Shown: in pieces, positions 58,719-64,000 of the stretch
Position numbering within the stretch: the first letter of the stretch is position 1
How the letters are laid out: every line of letters starts with the position of its first letter
Assembly: GCA_003209195.1 (NCBI GenBank)
Contig: QCSF01000002.1
Span: 62,001 to 126,000 of the forward strand
From: Pelagibacteraceae bacterium AG-470-E16
GTDB lineage: Bacteria > Pseudomonadota > Alphaproteobacteria > Pelagibacterales > Pelagibacteraceae
Length of the DNA: 64,000 nucleotides
Reading direction: 5' to 3'
Made by a program: the position numbers and the translations under genes
Notes under the pieces: generated by a model
Databases searched by the model: none
The model's input: the letters and a program-made list of their open reading frames with translations, nothing else
What the model was told of the DNA's origin: nothing

Positions 58719-59480
58719 ATGGTAAAAGAATTTGTTAGAATACTTGGCTGCGGCAGCTCTCAAGGTGTTCCTAAGATGGATGGGAGTTGGGGAGATTGTA
58801 AAAAGCATAAAAAAAATATTAGGACAAGATGTTCAATATTTGTAAAAATCAACAAATCTAAATTTATAATTGATACTTCTCCAGATATCAGATCACAATT
58901 TTTGAAAAACAAAATTTACGATATTGATTTCGCACTTTTCACTCATGCTCATGCAGATCATATACTAGGGATAAATGAGCTAAGGACTTTTTATTTAAAA
59001 TATAAAGAGAAATTTAATATTTACCTCACTAAACATACTGAAAAGAGTTTAAAAAAGATGTTCAAATACCTTTTTATAAATCAAAAAAACTACCCTGCAG
59101 TTTTAAAAGCTAATATTTTAAAGAAAAAAAATAAAATTAAAAATATAAAAATAGAAACAATTAAAGTTAGTCATGGGACCATGCAGACTATAGGCTTTAA
59201 AATAAACAAATTTGCTTATATTCCTGATTTTAAAAAAATAGAAAAAACTGAATTAAAAAAATTAAAAAGTCTTGATGTATTAATTATAGATTGTTTTAGA
59301 TACAGATCCCATAACACACATGTTAATTTTACTGAATGCTTAGAATATATTAAACTAATCAATCCAAAAAGAGCATATTTAACAAATATGTATCACGATG
59401 TAGACTATTTTAAATTAAAAACAAAAATTAAAAATAACAAGATTTTTCCTTGTTACGATGGTTTAAATATAAAATTATAA
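58719..59480 (+). CDS. MBL-fold metallo-hydrolase, PhnP-like
   Basis: A 253-residue metallo-beta-lactamase-fold protein. The metal motif is THAHADHILGI (about residues 75-85), with further ligands in VSHGTMQ and the C-terminal NMYHDVDY. The N-terminus (GCGSSQGVPKMDGSWGDC) is typical of the PhnP-related family. E. coli PhnP acts on 5-phosphoribosyl cyclic phosphate from C-P lyase, but many alphaproteobacteria carry such a gene outside phn clusters. It is divergent from phnD; no C-P lyase genes are in the window. Confidence 0.85.
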   Translation: MVKEFVRILGCGSSQGVPKMDGSWGDCKKHKKNIRTRCSIFVKINKSKFIIDTSPDIRSQFLKNKIYDIDFALFTHAHADHILGINELRTFYLKYKEKFNIYLTKHTEKSLKKMFKYLFINQKNYPAVLKANILKKKNKIKNIKIETIKVSHGTMQTIGFKINKFAYIPDFKKIEKTELKKLKSLDVLIIDCFRYRSHNTHVNFTECLEYIKLINPKRAYLTNMYHDVDYFKLKTKIKNNKIFPCYDGLNIKL

Positions 59481-59510
59481 ATTTCTTATATTTATGTTTA
59501 TTTAATAAAA

Positions 59511-59529
59511 CTGTAACAGAACCGTAATA
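59511..59529 (+). promoter_or_regulatory. Pho-box-like direct repeat upstream of arsC
   Basis: TGTAACA (59512-59518) and CGTAATA (59523-59529) are spaced exactly 11 bp apart, the 7+4+7 layout of PhoB sites. The repeat ends only 11 bases before the arsC ATG, close for an activator site, so a repressor or leaderless arrangement is possible. Confidence 0.4.
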
Positions 59530-59539
59530 GTTTGAAGCT

Positions 59540-59953
59540 ATGAAAAAAATATTATTTATTTGTACAGGAAATTCTGCAAGGTCTATTATATCTGAATGCC
59601 TTTTAAATCAATTGGGAGTAAATAGATATCAAGCATATAGCGCTGGATCAAAACCAACGGGTGAGGTCAATCCCTATTCAATAAAAGTTTTAGAAAAAAA
59701 TAATATATATTATGAAAAAGTTTCAAGTAAAAGTTGGGATAATTTTTCAGATACGAAGTTTAATACTATTGTTACAGTTTGTAACAATGCAGCAAACGAA
59801 ACATGCCCTGTTTATCCTGGATCGCCAAATAAATTACATTGGGATCTAGAGGATCCTGATGCTTTTAATGGAAATGATGAAGAGAAATTAAATGAATTTC
59901 AAAGAATATTTGATCAAATTCATGAACGTATTAAAAAGGAATTCATAAATTAA
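59540..59953 (+). CDS. arsC: Arsenate reductase, LMW-phosphatase type
   Basis: A 137-residue protein with the P-loop CTGNSARS (residues 8-15, Cys nucleophile) and the segment VCNNAANETCPVYPG holding the further Cys residues of thioredoxin-coupled arsenate reductases. It reduces arsenate to arsenite. It overlaps the aquaporin gene by one base; the arsC-aqpS pairing occurs in rhizobia as an arsenite-exit channel. Confidence 0.88.
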   Translation: MKKILFICTGNSARSIISECLLNQLGVNRYQAYSAGSKPTGEVNPYSIKVLEKNNIYYEKVSSKSWDNFSDTKFNTIVTVCNNAANETCPVYPGSPNKLHWDLEDPDAFNGNDEEKLNEFQRIFDQIHERIKKEFIN

Positions 59954-60603
59954 TGAACAAAAATATAAAAAAATATTTTTTAGAATTTCTTGGAACTTTT
60001 ATATTACTTTTATCCATTGTTGGTTCAGGAATAATGGGTGCTAACCTTTCAAATAATGAAAGTGTAACATTAATAGCTAATGCAATCTCGATTGGTCTAA
60101 TTCTTTTCGTATTAATTTCATCTTTTAGATCCATATCAGGCGCTCACTTTAATCCAGCAGTAACCATAATGTTAGTACTTATGAAAAAAATGAAATCCCA
60201 AGAAGGAATTTTTTATATTTTTTTACAAATAACTGGAGCTTGCTTAGGGGTAATTTTCGCAAATTATCTTTTTGGTCTAGATGCAATTCAACAGGCAGCT
60301 AAAATTCGAAGTGGGGAAAGCATATTTATATCAGAAATTTTTGCGACATTTGGTTTATTATTTCTTATACTTTTGAATGGAAGAAAAAGCGACTTTGCCA
60401 TTGGTGCAGTTATTGGTTCATATATTACATCTGCAATTTGGTTTACCTCCTCTACCTCTTTTGCCAACCCAGCTGTTTCAATAGCTAGAAGTCTTACAGA
60501 TACTTTTACTGGTATACATTTTTCTAATGTACCAATGTTTATTATCGCACAATTAATATCAATTGGTTTAGTTCTTATTGTATTTAAAAAAATTTTTAAA
60601 TAA
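59953..60603 (+). CDS. aqpS: Aquaglyceroporin, AqpS-like
   Basis: A 216-residue MIP channel with six helices. The first NPA motif is in SGAHFNPAVTIM (about residues 57-68) and the second in SFANPAVSIARSL. Placement directly after arsC suggests it lets arsenite or a methylarsenical leave the cell, as described for AqpS. Glycerol transport is the alternative. Confidence 0.88.
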   Translation: MNKNIKKYFLEFLGTFILLLSIVGSGIMGANLSNNESVTLIANAISIGLILFVLISSFRSISGAHFNPAVTIMLVLMKKMKSQEGIFYIFLQITGACLGVIFANYLFGLDAIQQAAKIRSGESIFISEIFATFGLLFLILLNGRKSDFAIGAVIGSYITSAIWFTSSTSFANPAVSIARSLTDTFTGIHFSNVPMFIIAQLISIGLVLIVFKKIFK

Positions 60604-60617
60604 CCTACAAAGTGACT

Positions 60618-60863
60618 ATGGAGTTTTTATATTTATTAGCAGGTTTTATAATTGCCTACGTAATTATAAAAATATTTTCTAAAATAAAAGATTCTAAATC
60701 GTCTCTAAAAATTGAAGAAGATGAAGATGAAAGTAAATATTTAACCTGGACCAAAGCATTAAATTTAATTCAAGATCAGATTCTTTTACTTAATAAAAAT
60801 AAGATTGTTATTTTGTTTAATTCGCTGCTTATAAATTTCACTGGTAAAACATATGTTACATAA
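60618..60863 (+). CDS. Small membrane protein after aqpS
   Basis: An 81-residue protein with one membrane segment (about residues 3-18) and an acidic stretch (EEDEDES). I use the ATG at 60618; a GTG at 60612 in the same frame is possible. It follows aqpS by 14 bases. I do not recognise a family, and the function is unknown. Confidence 0.5.
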   Translation: MEFLYLLAGFIIAYVIIKIFSKIKDSKSSLKIEEDEDESKYLTWTKALNLIQDQILLLNKNKIVILFNSLLINFTGKTYVT

Positions 60864-60882
60864 ATGTTACATTTTTGTTACA
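60854..60882. repeat. Three tandem 11-bp TGTTACA repeats
   Basis: TGTTACA occurs at 60854, 60865 and 60876, exactly 11 bp apart, with A/T-rich 4-base spacers. On the minus strand the unit reads TGTAACA, the same 7-mer as the Pho-box-like site before arsC. The array starts inside the stop region of the small membrane protein gene. Confidence 0.7.
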
Positions 60883-60905
60883 TACACAAACTAAATAGTT
60901 GTATT

Positions 60906-61004
60906 TTAGACAAACATTGCAATTATTACCAAAATCAAAGCAATTAAGATCAGCAAAATAGGTACAGCTTTGTTTAAAGGTAAATTTGATAGACTCATTT
61001 TCAT
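60906..61004 (-). CDS. Small hydrophobic membrane peptide
   Basis: A 32-residue frame: a short polar start (MKMSLSNLPLNKAV) then an almost fully hydrophobic helix ending MFV. It lies in the 203-base gap between the small membrane protein and the DoxX gene. It resembles small single-pass membrane proteins, but such frames also arise by chance in A/T-rich DNA, so this is tentative. Confidence 0.4.
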   Translation of the reverse strand: MKMSLSNLPLNKAVPILLILIALILVIIAMFV

Positions 61005-61066
61005 TAGCAAATTATCATCAATAGCTAGCTTTTCAATTGCTTAAACAGATATCAAATCTATAAAAA

Positions 61067-61528
61067 CTAAAATTCTTTTGGCAGTTGGTTATCTATAGAT
61101 AATTTACCACCACCTCTAAACGTAACTGCTATCATAATTATCATCCACATTAGTGGATACTCATAACCACCCTTGATCCATAAAAACCCGTTATTAAAGT
61201 GAACTATAAAAGTTGCAACAAATAATATACCGACTAACTGTATAGAAAATAACCGTGTTAAAAAACCTATTGCTACACAAATGCCTCCAACAAATTCTAT
61301 AATTCCAACATACCATGCAAAAAATACAGATGGTTCTATTGATATTGATGAAAAAAATTTAGCTGTTCTTTCGATACCACTCTCATTAAATAGTTTCCCA
61401 TAACCATGGGGTATCATCATTATTCCTACAACAAGTCTAATTATTGGATAAGTTAATGGAGAAAATTTTTCATAAATAGGATCTAATTTTTTAAATATAT
61501 GTCGTGACGTTCTACTTACCTGTATCAT
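61067..61528 (-). CDS. DoxX family membrane protein
   Basis: A 153-residue protein with four membrane segments and the DoxX motifs RLVVGIMMIPHGYGKLF and EFVGGICVAIGFLTRL. DoxX proteins sit in the inner membrane, often with redox or thiol-stress functions. An exported MsrB is encoded just upstream on the same strand. Confidence 0.88.
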   Translation of the reverse strand: MIQVSRTSRHIFKKLDPIYEKFSPLTYPIIRLVVGIMMIPHGYGKLFNESGIERTAKFFSSISIEPSVFFAWYVGIIEFVGGICVAIGFLTRLFSIQLVGILFVATFIVHFNNGFLWIKGGYEYPLMWMIIMIAVTFRGGGKLSIDNQLPKEF

Positions 61529-61621
61529 ACTTCCAAATTATATTAAAAAAACAATTTGGTCGATAATTTTTATTAAAAACTTCGATTTTAGTGAATATTT
61601 TTAATAATTAATTACGTTTTA

Positions 61622-62092
61622 TCAAGTTGGTATAAACTTTAATGCAGCTCCATTATTACAATATCTCTTGTATGTTGGCTCTGGTCCATCATTGAAAACA
61701 TGGCCATGATGCCCCATACACGTGATACAGTGATATTCTGTTCGAGGATAAATAAGTCTATAATCTAGTTTCGTACCTAATTTTCCTTTATATGCATCAA
61801 AAAAAGAAGGCCATCCAGTCCCAGAGTCAAACTTCATTGATGAATGAAAAATTTTTGTATTACAGGCAATACACACGTATTCTCCATCTCGTTTTTCAAA
61901 ATTGAGTACACTAGAATAAGGTTTCTCAGTGCCTTCTTTTCTTAAAATGTAATACTGTTTAGAAGATAAAATTTTTTTCCATTCAGCGTCCTTCCTTATA
62001 ATCTTCCTTTGAGCAGCTAAAGTATTAGTTGGACGAAATAAATTAATAAAAAGTAATTTTAAAATAATTTTTAAAAATGATCTTTTGTTCAT
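61622..62092 (-). CDS. msrB: Exported methionine-R-sulfoxide reductase
   Basis: A 156-residue MsrB. FDSGTGWPSFFDA and the catalytic Cys in RYCNNGAALKF are visible; zinc cysteines are in CIAC and CITC. The N-terminus (MNKRSFLKIILKLLFINLF, then a cleavage-like NTLAAQ) is a signal peptide, so it acts in the periplasm. It directly follows the glycosyltransferase gene by no gap. Confidence 0.92.
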   Translation of the reverse strand: MNKRSFLKIILKLLFINLFRPTNTLAAQRKIIRKDAEWKKILSSKQYYILRKEGTEKPYSSVLNFEKRDGEYVCIACNTKIFHSSMKFDSGTGWPSFFDAYKGKLGTKLDYRLIYPRTEYHCITCMGHHGHVFNDGPEPTYKRYCNNGAALKFIPT

Positions 62093-63421
62093 TTATGAGT
62101 ATTTTCTTTTGTCAATAAAATCAATTAAACCTTTTTGTTCTTTTGATAATAATGTTTTGGATTTTAAAACATCATACATTTTCTGCAGATTACTTAACGT
62201 ATCAACGTCAATAAGTGCAAAATTACTTTTTTTTGTATTGTATAAGTATTTGGTAAAATCATTTAAAACATGATCTGTTGTATAATCGACACGTGAAAAG
62301 CAACCCTCTAAATTTTTTAATTTTGTTGAAAAGCAACAATAACCCCCATCTATTGTAGGCATAATATAATTATCATAATTTTTTAAAAAATTTACAGATT
62401 CAATTAAATGTTCAGCTGTTAATTCTGGTATATCAGATCCAGACATAATTATGTTTTTTGTAAATGGTGCGCATATGTCATATACATCCTGCATTGATCT
62501 TCCAATATTTTCATTTTCTATTTTTAAAATACTATACTTTTCTAAACCAAATGACTTTAGATAATCATTTGATTTACTATTATTTACAATTACAATTTTA
62601 TTTTCATCTTGCTCTAAAGATAAAATATTAGACTTAAGAATTTTTAAGCAATGTAAATTAAACTGATCAACCAAAGCATCATCTTTCAACGTATCTCTTA
62701 ATCTTGATTTGGAGTCTTTTGAATTTGGATCTTTTACAAAAAAGCAGAAAATATTTTTAATTTTTTTTTTTTTAAATTTTTTTACCTGTGTAAAAGTTTT
62801 AAAAATATTTCTAAAAGTTTGAAATATAGACTTTTCTTGATATTTTCTAGCAGACGTAATAATTTCTCTTTTAATTTCTTTTATCTCAACACCTAGTGCT
62901 TTTGCATCCCAAACAAATTTGTGATCTTCACCTTCTCTAATATCCTCATCAAAACACCCAATTAAATTAAACAAGTTCTTATGAATTAAAAAAGATTGAT
63001 CACCAAACGGTAGATCAAATTTATTTGATCTGAAATTTGCACCAGATGCATTAATTTTATTTCTGTCATTATCAAATTTGAGTTTAAAATAACCCAATTG
63101 TTTTTTTTGTAGTCTATCTAAATCATCTCTTTCAATTTTATTAATTTGACTGTCAATATGTAAAAACCACAAATAGTCATTTTCAGCTTTCAAGGCTCCA
63201 GCATTTAATGATTTTCCTCTAGTTGATTCAGAAACTTTTATGAGTTTATTAATATTTAAATTTATTTCATTTAGCGTGTCTAATGAAAGCTCAATTTTAT
63301 CATCTAGCACTAAAATAATTTCATGCCCATAAAATTTATCCTTAAGCGCTCTTAATAATGAGAACTGTTTTTCCTCTCTAGAGGCAATAACAACTATTGA
63401 AAATTTTTTTCGAAGTGACAT
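62093..63421 (-). CDS. Two-domain glycosyltransferase (GT2 plus DUF2064), arsenosugar-type
   Basis: A 442-residue fusion. The N-terminal domain (about 1-215) is a GT2 glycosyltransferase (SIVVIASREE start, RGKSLNAGAL, FLHIDS and FGDQSFLIHK) of the TIGR04283 type. The C-terminal domain (about 225-420; FCFFVKDPNSKDSKSRL, SGSDIPELTAEHL and PTIDGGYCC) is a DUF2064/TIGR04282 type. From memory, reference annotation names both families as arsenosugar-biosynthesis glycosyltransferases. The fusion joins two proteins that are usually separate. Confidence 0.82.
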   Translation of the reverse strand: MSLRKKFSIVVIASREEKQFSLLRALKDKFYGHEIILVLDDKIELSLDTLNEINLNINKLIKVSESTRGKSLNAGALKAENDYLWFLHIDSQINKIERDDLDRLQKKQLGYFKLKFDNDRNKINASGANFRSNKFDLPFGDQSFLIHKNLFNLIGCFDEDIREGEDHKFVWDAKALGVEIKEIKREIITSARKYQEKSIFQTFRNIFKTFTQVKKFKKKKIKNIFCFFVKDPNSKDSKSRLRDTLKDDALVDQFNLHCLKILKSNILSLEQDENKIVIVNNSKSNDYLKSFGLEKYSILKIENENIGRSMQDVYDICAPFTKNIIMSGSDIPELTAEHLIESVNFLKNYDNYIMPTIDGGYCCFSTKLKNLEGCFSRVDYTTDHVLNDFTKYLYNTKKSNFALIDVDTLSNLQKMYDVLKSKTLLSKEQKGLIDFIDKRKYS

Positions 63422-64000
63422 TTAATTTATTCTTTCAAAAAACCAATATATACCAATCACTGAAATTATTAGTGATAATGGATTTGTAAAGAATTTTTTA
63501 TACCATTGCTTAGATTTAATCCAATAAGCTACCCCAAAATAACTTATTAAAATAATGAATAACTGTCCAAGTTCAACGCCTAGATTAAACGACACAAGGC
63601 TTAACAAAAAATTCGTTTGTGATAAGCCAATTTCGGTTATTACCCCAGCAAAGCCTAATCCGTGTAATAAACCGAAAAAGAAAACTACTAGTGGTCTCCA
63701 CAGTGAAATCTTTTTTAAGAATATATTTTCAATTGCTATGTAGGATATTGATAAAGCAATAATTGGTTCAACCATATTTTGTGGAATTTTTAGTATATTA
63801 AGCGTACCTAAAAATATTGTTAAAGTATGAGCTAATGTAAACATCGATATTTGAATTATAAGAGGTCTAAAGTTTGGTGAAAATAAAAATAAACCAATTA
63901 TAAAAAGTATGTGATCTAATCCTTTTGGTATAATATGCTCAAAACCAATTATTAAGTAATCAAATGTTGCTGAAAAAAAATTATTTTTTTTATAATAATT
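63422..64000 (-). CDS. HupE/UreJ-like membrane protein (partial)
   Basis: The frame stays open to the right edge, so the N-terminus is missing; an internal ATG at 63844 gives only 140 residues. The visible part includes EHIIPKGLDHILFIIGL and FGLLHGLGFAGV, which match HupE/UreJ-2 family proteins, possible metal-ion permeases. Several membrane helices are visible. It precedes the glycosyltransferase gene by no gap. Confidence 0.8.
   Translation of the reverse strand, partial: NYYKKNNFFSATFDYLIIGFEHIIPKGLDHILFIIGLFLFSPNFRPLIIQISMFTLAHTLTIFLGTLNILKIPQNMVEPIIALSISYIAIENIFLKKISLWRPLVVFFFGLLHGLGFAGVITEIGLSQTNFLLSLVSFNLGVELGQLFIILISYFGVAYWIKSKQWYKKFFTNPLSLIISVIGIYWFFERIN

Overview
The window looks like a chromosomal segment of a streamlined, very AT-rich marine alphaproteobacterium of the SAR11 type (Pelagibacterales) or a close relative. 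The reasons are extreme A/T richness with poly-A and poly-T runs, intergenic gaps of a few bases, overlapping stop codons, and alphaproteobacterial markers: GcrA, DUF4167 beside prmC/prfA, a class I lysyl-tRNA synthetase, CobS/CobT behind BolA and a J-domain protein, DUF1178 and DUF3429. One 16S probe site (12865-12882) differs by a single base from the SAR11 542R probe as I remember it; other SAR11 probe sites are near misses, so a divergent SAR11 lineage is likely. This placement is inference.

Layout. 1-7058 (minus strand) is a cell-surface polysaccharide operon. It starts with an EPS-associated MarR-type regulator and a NusG/RfaH-like elongation factor. Then come a nucleotidyltransferase, a pyruvate-kinase-like protein, a radical SAM protein, a UDP-glucuronate 4-epimerase, an alkaline-phosphatase-superfamily protein and an ABC exporter cut by the window edge. 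Two plus-strand genes (a methyltransferase and a TSUP permease) separate it from the rRNA operon at 8734-13365 (16S, tRNA-Ile, tRNA-Ala, 23S; no 5S follows). From memory, SAR11 chromosomes carry a hypervariable surface region (HVR2) between 23S and 5S, and this arrangement fits that.

13764-48896 is mostly conserved core: an M23 murein hydrolase, cysNC/cysD (PAPS synthesis), DUF4167-prmC-prfA-ispG-lysC, ubiG, argJ, secA, accA, aroK-aroB, a CorC-like transporter, bolA, a J-domain protein, cobS-cobT, rpmB, pyrD, lysS, trkH, argF-argD, gcrA and a SET-domain protein.

48417-58589 is one long minus-strand phosphonate operon: phnD, phnC, phnE, phnE, a PhoU-like protein, a PiT phosphate transporter, phosphonoacetate hydrolase (phnA), a phosphonoacetaldehyde-dehydrogenase-like ALDH (phnY), an iron-type alcohol dehydrogenase, an EamA transporter and the SET-domain gene. 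There is no aminotransferase (phnW). The gene set fits oxidation of 2-hydroxyethylphosphonate through phosphonoacetaldehyde and phosphonoacetate to acetate and phosphate, with PiT available to move surplus phosphate. This is the strongest candidate here for a little-described system.

58719-64000 holds a PhnP-like metallo-hydrolase, arsC and an aqpS-like aquaglyceroporin behind a Pho-box-like repeat, a DoxX protein, an exported MsrB, a two-domain glycosyltransferase of the kind linked to arsenosugar synthesis, and a HupE/UreJ-like membrane protein cut by the window edge. Phosphorus scavenging and arsenic handling therefore sit side by side.
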